Positions 41,212 to 48,999 of a stretch of 64,000 nt of DNA are shown in pieces. Made by a program: the position numbers and the translations under genes. Source of the DNA: Halobacillus_A sp043497005 (GTDB taxonomy: Bacteria; Bacillota; Bacilli; Bacillales; Halobacillaceae). The notes under the pieces were generated by a model. It worked only from the letters and a program-made list of their open reading frames with translations. It was not told the origin of the DNA and made no database searches. Location of the stretch: NCBI RefSeq assembly GCF_043497005.1, contig NZ_JBIEKE010000001.1:248001-312000 (forward strand), read 5' to 3'. How positions within the stretch are numbered: position 1 is the stretch's first letter; the number at the start of each line of letters is the position of its first letter.

Positions 41212-42573
41212 ATGTTCAAAAATTCATTTTTTATCTTTTTTAGCGCCCTTACATTGTTCATAGCTGGAGGCTGTGGGGAAGAATCAACTGGCTCAGCCGA
41301 CGACCAGGAGACACAAGAAGAGCAGAAAGACCAGGCAGAAGACACTCAAAAGTCTGAGGAAACTGACAATAACGATTTAGAAGAAGAGAGTGAAACTGAG
41401 AAAGAAGCTGAAGATGAGGAATCCCGGGCCTCGGAAGAACAAATTGAAGAAGAAGCGGTAGAAAAAGAAGAAGAGCAGGTTCAAGAAACAAAGGAAGAGA
41501 AGCCGGAAAAAGAAGAAATTTCTTCAGAACTGACCGCTCATTTTATAGATGCCGGCCAGGCGGATTCTACGTTACTTGAGTTTGAAGATAGCGGCCAGCC
41601 GGTTCGGATTCTAATCGACGCTGGAAATTGGAATAGTGACAGTGTCGTTAACTATTTACATAGCCGCAATATTGAGCAGATCGACATTGCTGTAGGCACA
41701 CATCCAGATGCCGATCACATTGGTCAAATGGATCAAGTCATCAGCGAGTTTAACGTGGGGGAAGTGTGGATGTCAGGAAATGAGAGTACATCAGAAACGC
41801 ATGAACGGGTGCTTCATACCATAGAAAACTCTAGTATCGAATACGATGAACCGAGAACAGGAGATATGTTTGATATCGGTCCGTTAGCCATAGAAACATT
41901 GTATCCTGAGACTGTAACAGGCAATACAAATAAAGAATCTCTCTCGTTTAGAATGTCGTATGGAGAAGTTGACTTTCTTTTCACAGGTGATGCTGAAGCA
42001 GAAGAGGAGTCACGAATGTTGAACGAAGCGGAAAACGTGGAGGCAGAAATTTTGCAATTGGGTCATCACGGGTCCTCGACTTCTACTAGTGAAGCTTTTT
42101 TACAAGCTGTAGACCCTGAGGCAGCGATTTACAGCGCAGGAGAAAGCAATCAATATGGTCATCCTAGTGCAGAGATTGTGCAAAGAGTTCAAGAGGCAGG
42201 AGTAGAGTTGTATGGAACAGACGTTCACGGGACGGTGAAAGTTACAACAGATGGAGAAAACTATGAAATAACACCGGAAAAAGAAGGGTCCGTTACACCA
42301 TCTAGTGAAGATAAATCAGAAAGTGATGCCGAGTCATCAGAAGAATTGGAAGAAGGGCAGGAAACAGCTGAGTCTTCTGGAGCCTGCGTGGATATTAATA
42401 ATGCTTCGATAGAAGAGGTACAGGATATTACGCAGATTGGTCCTGCCCGTGCAGAAGATTTAATTGAGTTAAGACCTTACCAATCGGTTGATGATCTCAC
42501 TAAAATTAATGGAATTGGTCCTGCTAGAATAGATGAAATTAAAGCACAAGGTTTGGCTTGTGTAGGAGGCTAA
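41212..42573 (+). CDS. Surface lipoprotein: ComEC-like hydrolase + ComEA-like HhH
   Basis: A 453-residue protein. The signal peptide ends in a lipobox (IAGGC, Cys21), followed by an acidic linker of about 80 Glu-rich residues. Residues 108-330 are a metallo-beta-lactamase-fold hydrolase of the ComEC-C type (FIDAGQADSTLLEF, GTHPDADHIGQM, FLFTGDAEAEEESRM, LQLGHHGSSTSTSEAFL, PSAEIVQRVQEAGVELYG). After a second acidic linker, VDINNASIEEVQDITQIGPA and IKINGIGPARIDEIK form ComEA-like helix-hairpin-helix DNA-binding repeats. It probably binds and processes extracellular DNA (inference). The next gene follows after 3 bp. Confidence 0.85.
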   Translation: MFKNSFFIFFSALTLFIAGGCGEESTGSADDQETQEEQKDQAEDTQKSEETDNNDLEEESETEKEAEDEESRASEEQIEEEAVEKEEEQVQETKEEKPEKEEISSELTAHFIDAGQADSTLLEFEDSGQPVRILIDAGNWNSDSVVNYLHSRNIEQIDIAVGTHPDADHIGQMDQVISEFNVGEVWMSGNESTSETHERVLHTIENSSIEYDEPRTGDMFDIGPLAIETLYPETVTGNTNKESLSFRMSYGEVDFLFTGDAEAEEESRMLNEAENVEAEILQLGHHGSSTSTSEAFLQAVDPEAAIYSAGESNQYGHPSAEIVQRVQEAGVELYGTDVHGTVKVTTDGENYEITPEKEGSVTPSSEDKSESDAESSEELEEGQETAESSGACVDINNASIEEVQDITQIGPARAEDLIELRPYQSVDDLTKINGIGPARIDEIKAQGLACVGG

Positions 42574-42576
42574 TGA

Positions 42577-42840
42577 ATGAAAGCTGTGTTTGATCGATTA
42601 GAAGAAGAGAAATATGCTGTTCTTCTTGTAGAAGCTCACAATAAGGAACTTGTTTTAGATAAAGATATCCTTCCTGAAGGAAGTAAGCCGAATGATTGGT
42701 TTGAAGTGACGATAGAAGAAGATCAGGTGACTTCAATTAAGCGAGATCCTGAAGCAACGGCTGCTCAGGAAAAAAAGGTAAAAGACAAGCGAAAACGCCT
42801 TAAGGAAAAAAGCAAAGGCAGCCGTTTTAAGCGGAAGTAA
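42577..42840 (+). CDS. DUF3006 domain protein
   Basis: An 87-residue protein beginning MKAVFDRLEEEKYAVLLVE and containing ILPEGSKPNDWFEVTIEED, the DUF3006 pattern, with a strongly basic C-terminus (KVKDKRKRLKEKSKGSRFKR). Members usually lie next to ComEC-like beta-lactamase proteins, as here (3 bp downstream), and the function is not known. The Lys-rich tail suggests nucleic-acid contact. Confidence 0.85.
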   Translation: MKAVFDRLEEEKYAVLLVEAHNKELVLDKDILPEGSKPNDWFEVTIEEDQVTSIKRDPEATAAQEKKVKDKRKRLKEKSKGSRFKRK

Positions 42841-42957
42841 TTTATTATATTTATATTACAAATCGATGAATGGGCCCTTGTTTTACAATGATAGGTTAGA
42901 AAAAGGTACTGAACGGGGATAGTCCTATACAACAGGATTTTAGGAGGTCTCCTATCT

Positions 42958-43794
42958 ATGAAAAAAATAATCAACTATGGAAAGGAAGTATTCGCTGAAT
43001 TTCAAAGAGATAATGTGCCTTTGTTAGGGGCAGCCCAAGCATTTTATTATTTGTTAGCGATTTTTCCTTTAGTTATCTTGCTTTTATCTATTTTACCTTA
43101 TTTAAACATCAGCGCTGAAGAGGCTATGGGATTTGTACAAAATGTTGTACCAGGTCAGGCAACTGATATTTTAGAAGAAAATATTGTAGAACTCGTAGAA
43201 CAGCCAAACGGCGGCTTATTAACGGCAGGTATTCTAGGTACATTGTGGTCAGCCTCCAGCGGGGTGAATGCGTTCATCCAGGCTTCCAACATTGCTTATA
43301 ATGTAGAGGAGTCACGATCGTTTATTAAAGTAAGACTTCTATCGATTTTACTTACGATCGGTATGATTGTATCAATTGCTGTGGCACTGGCTCTTCCTAT
43401 TTTCGGGGACGTCATCATTTCTACATTAAGAGATGTTCTGAACTTACCAGAACAAACAGTCGTTCTTTTCCAAGTCTTGCGCTGGGCAGTCAGTATTGTG
43501 ATTATGGCTGGAACGCTGATGGCACTTTATCACTTTGCGCCGGACAAAACGTTTCCATTCAAAGAAATCATACCGGGAGCTGTCATTACAGCCGTGCTAT
43601 GGCAGGTTGTATCGCTTATCTTTTCTTTTTATGTGAGTAATTTTGCGAACTACTCTGCAACATATGGAAGTCTCGGGGGGATTATCATCCTCATGCTTTG
43701 GTTCTTCATCACTGGGATGATCTTAATGATAGGGGCAGAAATTAACGTGGTCCGCCACCGCAGGAAAAAACGGCAGGCTCGTGAAGTAGCATAA
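42958..43794 (+). CDS. YihY/UPF0761 family membrane protein
   Basis: A 278-residue protein with six spans. VPLLGAAQAFYYLLAIFPL, GTLWSASSGVNAFIQASN with NIAYNVEESRSFIK, and FKEIIPGAVITAVLWQV followed by NYSATYGSLGGIIILMLWF are the conserved YihY/BrkB blocks. Family members were once thought to be ribonucleases; their real function is unclear. The ribosome binding site GGAGG lies inside a small hairpin (TAGGA-GGTC-TCCTA) 3 nt before the ATG. Confidence 0.9.
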   Translation: MKKIINYGKEVFAEFQRDNVPLLGAAQAFYYLLAIFPLVILLLSILPYLNISAEEAMGFVQNVVPGQATDILEENIVELVEQPNGGLLTAGILGTLWSASSGVNAFIQASNIAYNVEESRSFIKVRLLSILLTIGMIVSIAVALALPIFGDVIISTLRDVLNLPEQTVVLFQVLRWAVSIVIMAGTLMALYHFAPDKTFPFKEIIPGAVITAVLWQVVSLIFSFYVSNFANYSATYGSLGGIIILMLWFFITGMILMIGAEINVVRHRRKKRQAREVA

Positions 43795-43798
43795 AAAG

Positions 43799-43821
43799 AG
43801 GAAAGGACCATGCCTTTCCTC
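43799..43821. other. Hairpin, duplicate of the yihY terminator
   Basis: GAGGAAAGG-ACCATG-CCTTTCCTC is nearly identical to the hairpin at 44262-44283 but lacks the T tract on the plus strand. The left-hand AAAAA gives it a T tract when read on the minus strand. Confidence 0.6.
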
Positions 43822-43872
43822 AGCTTGTAGAGAAACCTTAAAGAGCGTAAAATTCCTGGCATTAGCGAGTGT

Positions 43873-44000
43873 AAAGGGTTTGAGGAAACGGACTCCCTTT
43901 CCGCGGGAGAATGGTGTGCCTCCTCGGGCTTTATCAGCCCTCCGGGGTCACACCTTATTCCCATTTCCCGCAGGAGTCTCGCCATTTCCTCAAACCCTTT
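43873..44000. repeat. Palindromic repeat, second family, copy 2
   Basis: AAAGGGTTTGAGGAAA at the left pairs exactly with TTTCCTCAAACCCTTT at the right. The interior (GACTCCCTTTCCGCGGG, GAATGGTGTGCCTCCTC, CCGGGGTCACACCTTATTC, CCCGCAGGAGTCTC) corresponds to the copy at 37341. Bases 43795-44386 hold this, a relative at 44102 and terminators, and no gene. Confidence 0.8.
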
Positions 44001-44101
44001 TTCGAAATAAATCATGAGCATTCATTTACTCAAGCTGTGAAAGCAGCGTTTGCAAAAGGATATTCACATTACGAAGGTTTCAAGATTCCATTCTGGTAAA
44101 A

Positions 44102-44222
44102 GGAAAGGAAAAAGTGCCGACTCCTGCGGGACGAGCAGACAGGAGAAGCCCCGGAGGTCGCAGACCGAGGAGATTTTCCGTCTTGCCCCGCGGAAAGCGG
44201 CGCTTTTCCTGTTCCTTTCTCC
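44102..44222. repeat. Palindromic repeat, related third form
   Basis: GGAAAGGAAAAAGTGCCGAC at the left is mirrored by GGCGCTTTTCCTGTTCCTTT at the right. Inside are ACTCCTGCGGGACGAGCAGA, AAGCCCCGGAGGTCGCAGAC and TTGCCCCGCGGAAAGCGG. The ACTCCTGCGGGA block is shared with the B module of the composite repeat. Confidence 0.65.
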
Positions 44223-44261
44223 ATACTTATATGAAGTACATCTTAGCTTTTTGGATAGACT

Positions 44262-44290
44262 GAGGAAAGGCCCATGCCTTTCCTTTTTTT
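44262..44290 (+). terminator. Terminator downstream of yihY
   Basis: GGAAAGG-CCCATG-CCTTTCC followed by seven T. The same hairpin occurs at 43799-43821, with two palindromic repeats in between. Confidence 0.85.
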
Positions 44291-44386
44291 ATTGAAATTA
44301 CTCATTTTAATTTGGAAAGAGTGGTATAAATAAAGGAAGAAATCGTACAAGTAGTAAAGAGTAGAAAAATGGGTGGGGGAAAAAGA

Positions 44387-45649
44387 ATGAAAAAGCGCTT
44401 AGTCTTAAGTACGCTCGTATTGTTTCCGGTATATGTGCTTTTTTTCTATCTGTATTTGTTTCATTGGACGAGTCCAGACGTTCCGCAAGCCTACAAAGGA
44501 TCTGCAGCAGATCCAGTTACATTTATGACGGCCCAAGAAATGGCGCTCAGCCAAGAATATTCACAATACCGTAACCTGCTTTATTTTATTGGATTGCCAT
44601 TTGAAATCCTTATATACATAGCTGTGCTCGTGTTTGGCTGGTCCCCCGTCTTTAAGCGGTTTGGGGAACGGGTCTCGAAGTTATCTTTTATTAAGATTCC
44701 TATATACGTGTTGCTGCTTTCCACTGTGGTATGGTTAATCAGTTTCCCGCTTGATTTTATAGGGTATCGCTTATCCTTTCAGTACGGGATCTCAACCCAG
44801 AATTTCTCCAGCTGGATGAGAGATGAACTTATTAGCTTTTGGGTCGGATTTATCATCATGGGTCTTTTAATTACAGTGCTTTATATTCTTATGAAAAAGA
44901 CACAAAAACGGTGGTGGCTTTACGCGTGGCTGCTGCTCATTCCGTTCTTTACCTTTATGATGTATATTCAGCCTGTATGGATCGATCCTCTCTACAATGA
45001 GTTTACAGAGCTCAAGGATCCCGTGTTAGAAGAAAAAATCTTAACCTTAGCTCACCAGGCGGATATCCCGGCCGATCGTGTTTTTGAAGTGGATATGTCA
45101 GAGAAAACGAACGCGATGAATGCATACGTTAATGGCATTGGTTCTAATTTGCGCATTGTACTGTGGGATACGACCCTGAATCAACTCGATGATGGCGAGA
45201 CCTTATTTATCATGGCTCATGAGATTGGACATTACGTCATGAACCATTTGTATATGAATCTAGGAGGAGTAATTCTTTCCAGTCTGGCAGGCTTATATAT
45301 CACCTATCTACTGTTACATGTCGTCATTCGTAAGTGGGGAGACGAGTTTGGGGTGAAAAGTGTTTCCGATATTTCTTCTCTTCCTGTTTTATTTTTACTA
45401 TTGACGGTTTTATCTATCATTTCTACACCTATTGAATCAGCCATTTCTCGGCAGGCAGAGCGATCAGCAGATGAATATGCTATTGAAATGAGGCCGGATC
45501 GAGAAGCGGCAATCGGTTCTTTTCAACAGCTGACGATCAATGGGCGCAGTGAGGTGAATCCTCCAGCCCTCGTGAAATTTTTCCGCTACGGTCACCCAAC
45601 CATGATGGAGCGGATTATTATGCTTGAAGAATATGAAAAGGAACAATAG
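44387..45649 (+). CDS. M48 family (Ste24-like) membrane metalloprotease
   Basis: A 420-residue protein with about seven membrane spans and the zinc motif HEIGH (278-282) in IMAHEIGHYVMNH; the third ligand Glu lies in RQAERSADEYAIE. DFIGYRLSFQYGISTQNFSS and TNAMNAYVNGIGSNLRIVLWD are typical of the CAAX-protease/Ste24 branch. In bacteria these enzymes take part in membrane-protein quality control or small-peptide processing. ATG 44387 is chosen because GGTGGGGG lies upstream and the N-terminus then starts at the first span; ATG 44369 is the alternative. Confidence 0.9.
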   Translation: MKKRLVLSTLVLFPVYVLFFYLYLFHWTSPDVPQAYKGSAADPVTFMTAQEMALSQEYSQYRNLLYFIGLPFEILIYIAVLVFGWSPVFKRFGERVSKLSFIKIPIYVLLLSTVVWLISFPLDFIGYRLSFQYGISTQNFSSWMRDELISFWVGFIIMGLLITVLYILMKKTQKRWWLYAWLLLIPFFTFMMYIQPVWIDPLYNEFTELKDPVLEEKILTLAHQADIPADRVFEVDMSEKTNAMNAYVNGIGSNLRIVLWDTTLNQLDDGETLFIMAHEIGHYVMNHLYMNLGGVILSSLAGLYITYLLLHVVIRKWGDEFGVKSVSDISSLPVLFLLLTVLSIISTPIESAISRQAERSADEYAIEMRPDREAAIGSFQQLTINGRSEVNPPALVKFFRYGHPTMMERIIMLEEYEKEQ

Positions 45650-45650
45650 A

Positions 45651-45678
45651 AAAAGCAGCCAATTTGGCTGCTTTTTTA
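45651..45678. terminator. Bidirectional terminator between convergent genes
   Basis: AAAGCAGCC-AATTT-GGCTGCTTT with AAAA to the left and TTTTTT to the right; it can end both the M48 gene and desR. Confidence 0.88.
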
Positions 45679-46275
45679 TTTAAACCAACCTTTTTCCTTT
45701 ATGCGGGAGACGGCTTCAATTCGATTGCTGACCTCGAGTTTATCTAAGATGACAGAAACGTAATTTCGGACAGTTCCTGTCGTTATGAATAGCTCTTTAG
45801 ATATTTCTTTTGTATTCTTCCCGTCTGCAATAAGCTGGACGACTTGTTTTTCCCTCTCGGTTAAAGGGTTTTCGTTGCCAAAGGCCATATCGACTAACTC
45901 AGGAGCGAAAATTCTCTTTCCGTCCATTATCGTCCGGATGGAATTGGCAAGATCTTCGCTCGGACTGTCTTTTAATAAATAGCCGCTTACCCTTGCTTTC
46001 TGCGCACGTTCAAAGTATCCGGCTCTAGCAAACGTAGTTAAAATAATAATTTTACAAGGTTCGTTTTTTAGTTCTTCGGCAGCATCTAACCCACTCTTGA
46101 CGGGCATTTCAATATCCATTATACAAATATCGGGCTGAAGCTGTTTTACGAGGTCACAGGCTTCCTCTCCGTTATGAGCTGTGCCGACGACTTCCATATC
46201 TTCCTCTAAGTCAAGCAGGGAGCCAAGCGCCCCAAGCAGCATACGCTGGTCTTCTGCAATAACGATACGTATCAC
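45676..46275 (-). CDS. desR: Response regulator DesR
   Basis: A 199-residue NarL/LuxR-type response regulator. The receiver domain has the acidic pair near residues 8-9, phospho-acceptor Asp54 in DICIMDIEMPV and the Lys in YLLKDSPS; the C-terminal helix-turn-helix is NPLTEREKQVVQLIADGKNT through TGTVRNYVSVILDKL. Asp54 is the same residue number as in B. subtilis DesR. Phosphorylated DesR activates the desaturase gene. It overlaps desK by 4 bp. Confidence 0.93.
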   Translation of the reverse strand: MIRIVIAEDQRMLLGALGSLLDLEEDMEVVGTAHNGEEACDLVKQLQPDICIMDIEMPVKSGLDAAEELKNEPCKIIILTTFARAGYFERAQKARVSGYLLKDSPSEDLANSIRTIMDGKRIFAPELVDMAFGNENPLTEREKQVVQLIADGKNTKEISKELFITTGTVRNYVSVILDKLEVSNRIEAVSRIKEKGWFK

Positions 46276-47408
46276 ACCATACCCTCCTGTTTTGGTTGTT
46301 GAATGACATTCGGTACTCGAATAATAAGTTTAGTTCCGTTTGATGATTTGATTTCTAAGCTGCCATTAACGAACTCCAGGCGTTCCCGCATCCCCTGGAG
46401 ACCGTGTCCTTCTACCGTATGCACTTTATCAGAAACTCCTGCCCCATCATCACTTATTTGTAATAGTATTTCATTTGGTGATTGGTCAATGAAGATGTGA
46501 CAGGAAGAAGCATGACTATGTTTTACTACATTTGTAACAGCTTCTTTTAAACACATACTGAGAACATTTTCGACGAGAAGGGGAGTGTTCTTAAGGTCAG
46601 GGTTTCCTTCTGTCCTAAATTCAATTTCCGCAGCTTCTAAGATTTGCTGCACTCGTAAGAGTTCATCCTGTAACTTTGCTCCTCGCATGTTAGAGACCAT
46701 TTCACGAACTTCTTTTAATGCTGTGCGAGCCGTTTGTCGAATGTCTTGAATTTCATTTTGAGCTGCCGTTGGATTTTTATCCATTAATTTCCCTGCTAAA
46801 TCACTTTTTAATCCGATCAGAGAAAGTTTTTGTCCAAGTGTGTCGTGAAGGTCACGAGCAATACGTTCTCTTTCTTCAATGACCATAAGCTGTGAAATCT
46901 TTTCATTTGCATCTTCTAACTGGTCTTCAAGCTTCTCGCGTTTAATGCGATAATACATTGTAAACGGCAGCAGTATGACACCAATCAGGCAGATGATGAT
47001 AAAAGGAAGTTGAGGAAACAGCGCTTCATTCTGCATAAAGAACAAAAGAGCAATTGCTCCCACTGTCGTTACGAGGTGGACGATGTATAACGTTAGAAAT
47101 CCACTTAACCTTTGAATGTTTCCTATAAAAAACGCCAGAAATAGTGAGAAATAAATATATCCAAATAATAGCGTCAATATAATGCTGATCGCCATCTCAA
47201 TACTGACCCACACATAAACCATGCGGTTATGTGAAATAAAAGAAAGGCGGTAGGCCAGGAAAAAAAGGATGATCATAAAAATCCCGAAAATGATTTCAGT
47301 GACCGAGGAAGACCTAAATATAAAGAAGAAGGGCAATAAACAAAAGATAATCCATATGTAAGTGCTTAATCCTGTATTTTTTGGAATGATTTGATACCAA
47401 TTCTGCAT
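46272..47408 (-). CDS. desK: Thermosensor histidine kinase DesK
   Basis: A 378-residue kinase with five N-terminal membrane spans (about 16-150), a coiled-coil linker (KREKLEDQLEDANEKISQLM), the HisKA_3 phospho-acceptor His188 in ERIARDLHDTLGQ and an HATPase domain (EAVTNVVKHSHASS, ISDDGAG, GHGLQGMRERL). His188 is at the same position as in B. subtilis DesK, which senses membrane thickness and fluidity on cooling. The N-terminal STYIWIIFCLLPFFFIF closely follows the known sensor span. Confidence 0.94.
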   Translation of the reverse strand: MQNWYQIIPKNTGLSTYIWIIFCLLPFFFIFRSSSVTEIIFGIFMIILFFLAYRLSFISHNRMVYVWVSIEMAISIILTLLFGYIYFSLFLAFFIGNIQRLSGFLTLYIVHLVTTVGAIALLFFMQNEALFPQLPFIIICLIGVILLPFTMYYRIKREKLEDQLEDANEKISQLMVIEERERIARDLHDTLGQKLSLIGLKSDLAGKLMDKNPTAAQNEIQDIRQTARTALKEVREMVSNMRGAKLQDELLRVQQILEAAEIEFRTEGNPDLKNTPLLVENVLSMCLKEAVTNVVKHSHASSCHIFIDQSPNEILLQISDDGAGVSDKVHTVEGHGLQGMRERLEFVNGSLEIKSSNGTKLIIRVPNVIQQPKQEGMV

Positions 47409-47454
47409 ATACTTCTCCTTTACAGTTCCATTTGCTTCGTTATTCTTATTCTAA

Positions 47455-47494
47455 CAAAAGAAACCCTATTCGATGCAATGAGAATAGGGTTTCT
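47455..47494 (-). terminator. Hairpin between des and desK
   Basis: AGAAACCCTATTC and GAATAGGGTTTCT pair perfectly around a 10-nt loop, followed on the minus strand by TTTTG. It can end des transcripts or lower desKR expression relative to des. Confidence 0.82.
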
Positions 47495-47502
47495 GTGCAT
47501 TA

Positions 47503-48549
47503 TTATTTATCTTGGAAGCTTGGACGTTTATGATTCATTTGTAGATTTGACTTTTGAAGAAGCGGTTTTACCTCTTTAAAGCTGACAAAAGTTTTGTTCT
47601 TCGTATCATACAGACGGAATCGAATAGACTTTAAGCTCGAAAGAAGGGTAATCGTCGTTGCTTTTTGTAAAGGAGGCGTAGATTCATGAGCTTCCTCCAG
47701 TTTATAATTCGGCACCCTTGGACTTAAATGGTGCACATGGTGGAAACCGATGCTTCCCGATACCCACTGCAGAATTTTTGGCAGCTTGTAGTAAGAACTT
47801 CCATCAACGGCTGCTTTAACAAAATCCCACTCTGATTCATCCTCAAAATAAGAATCTTCAAACTGGTGCTGGACGTAAAATAACCATATTCCAAGTGCTC
47901 CGGAAACATAAAGAATCGGAAGCTGAATAATTAAGAATGCCTGCCAGCCGATGGCCCAGATGAGAAGGGCGTAAATCGCCGCAATTGAAACATTGGTTAC
48001 ATGTGTATTTAACCTTTCTTTTCGCTTTGCCCCTTTTCGGTTAAAACGGTTGGAAATACAAAATAGATAGAGGGGGCCTAATCCAAACATAACGATCGGA
48101 TTACGGTACAAGCGGTAAGCCAGGCGCCTCCAGGATGAAGCCTCTAAATACTCATCAACAGTCATCACCCATACATCACCTGTGCCTCGTTTATCTAAAT
48201 TACTGCTGGTAGCATGGTGAATCGAGTGATCCCGTTTCCATTTTTCAAAAGGGAAAAGAGTAATAATTCCAGTGATCGTCCCAACTATCCGGTTCGCTTT
48301 TTGATTATTAAAGAAAGACATGTGGGTACAATCATGGAAAATAATAAAGATCCGAATGACAAACCCTCCAGCCAGCATAGCTAAAGGAACAGCGAGCCAG
48401 GCAGATACAGCCAGACTTTGATAGGCAGCAAACCAAAGTAAGAAGAAGGGAACAAGTGTATTAATTAACTGGCGGATCCCAACTGAATTATCGGGTTTCG
48501 CAAACGATGCTACATTCTTTTTCAACTCTTTTTGTTTATGTTGGCTCAT
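47503..48549 (-). CDS. des: Fatty acid desaturase Des
   Basis: A 348-residue membrane desaturase acting on phospholipid acyl chains. The three histidine boxes are HDCTH (72-76), the DHSIHH box at about 107-112 and FHHVHH near residue 265, the iron ligands of the active site. It raises membrane fluidity in the cold. Two DesR-type operators and a promoter lie upstream, and desK-desR follow, as in B. subtilis. Confidence 0.94.
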   Translation of the reverse strand: MSQHKQKELKKNVASFAKPDNSVGIRQLINTLVPFFLLWFAAYQSLAVSAWLAVPLAMLAGGFVIRIFIIFHDCTHMSFFNNQKANRIVGTITGIITLFPFEKWKRDHSIHHATSSNLDKRGTGDVWVMTVDEYLEASSWRRLAYRLYRNPIVMFGLGPLYLFCISNRFNRKGAKRKERLNTHVTNVSIAAIYALLIWAIGWQAFLIIQLPILYVSGALGIWLFYVQHQFEDSYFEDESEWDFVKAAVDGSSYYKLPKILQWVSGSIGFHHVHHLSPRVPNYKLEEAHESTPPLQKATTITLLSSLKSIRFRLYDTKNKTFVSFKEVKPLLQKSNLQMNHKRPSFQDK

Positions 48550-48591
48550 TTTAATTACTCCTCTTATACGTTCGATTAATTCGTACTTCCT

Positions 48592-48620
48592 ATGTTAGAA
48601 GAAACGTAAAAGAGTTGTAA
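48592..48620 (-). promoter_or_regulatory. Promoter of des
   Basis: Read on the minus strand, a poor -35 (TTACAA) and a -10 (TAACAT) are 17 bp apart. The weak -35 fits an activator-dependent promoter with the DesR sites directly upstream. Confidence 0.6.
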
Positions 48621-48628
48621 GACATAAA

Positions 48629-48657
48629 CGTCAGGTGACGAGTATGACACTTGTCAT
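48629..48657. promoter_or_regulatory. DesR binding sites
   Basis: Two adjacent palindromes, CGTCAGGTGACG (48629-48640) and ATGACACTTGTCAT (48644-48657), have centres 16 bp apart and abut the -35 region of des. B. subtilis des also has two adjacent DesR-P sites at this position. Confidence 0.75.
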
Positions 48658-48810
48658 GTATTTAATTGAAAAAAAATCTATATATGGATGAAACTAGGTG
48701 AAGGGAGAGAAGGTTCAGTTATAGAGGTTTGCAGAAGTCTTCAAACCTTCCATGAGCAGGGTGTATTTTTGGTGAACTATTCTTACAAACAGCTTGATCA
48801 ATTTTAAAAA

Positions 48811-48868
48811 GGGGCAGATAAGAGATGTTCCTCTTTCCTTTTTATTGGAAAGTTGCTGCAATCGCCCC
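48811..48868 (+). promoter_or_regulatory. Candidate structured leader upstream of the YxjG-like gene
   Basis: GGGGCAGAT pairs with ATCGCCCC (one bulged A), enclosing a second hairpin CTTTCC-TTTTTATT-GGAAAG. It lies 131 bp before the GTG start and has no T tract, so it does not look like a terminator. Bases 48658-48999 hold no other feature that I see; no S-box or T-box signature is present. Confidence 0.4.
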
Positions 48869-48999
48869 TACAATATAAAGTGTAGCTTTATCAGAAGAAG
48901 TTGAGATTTAGTTCAACGATTCCTGCAGGTAGTACATATTAATAAGCGCCATCGTATTAAAGAAGTGATTTTTTACTTATTACAAAGGAGAGAGGGAAC

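Noticed and set aside
48580..48999. S-box or T-box upstream of the YxjG-like gene
   Set aside because: None of the GATGCCCGGCAAC-like S-box core or the GGGTGGTACCGCG T-box sequence is present.
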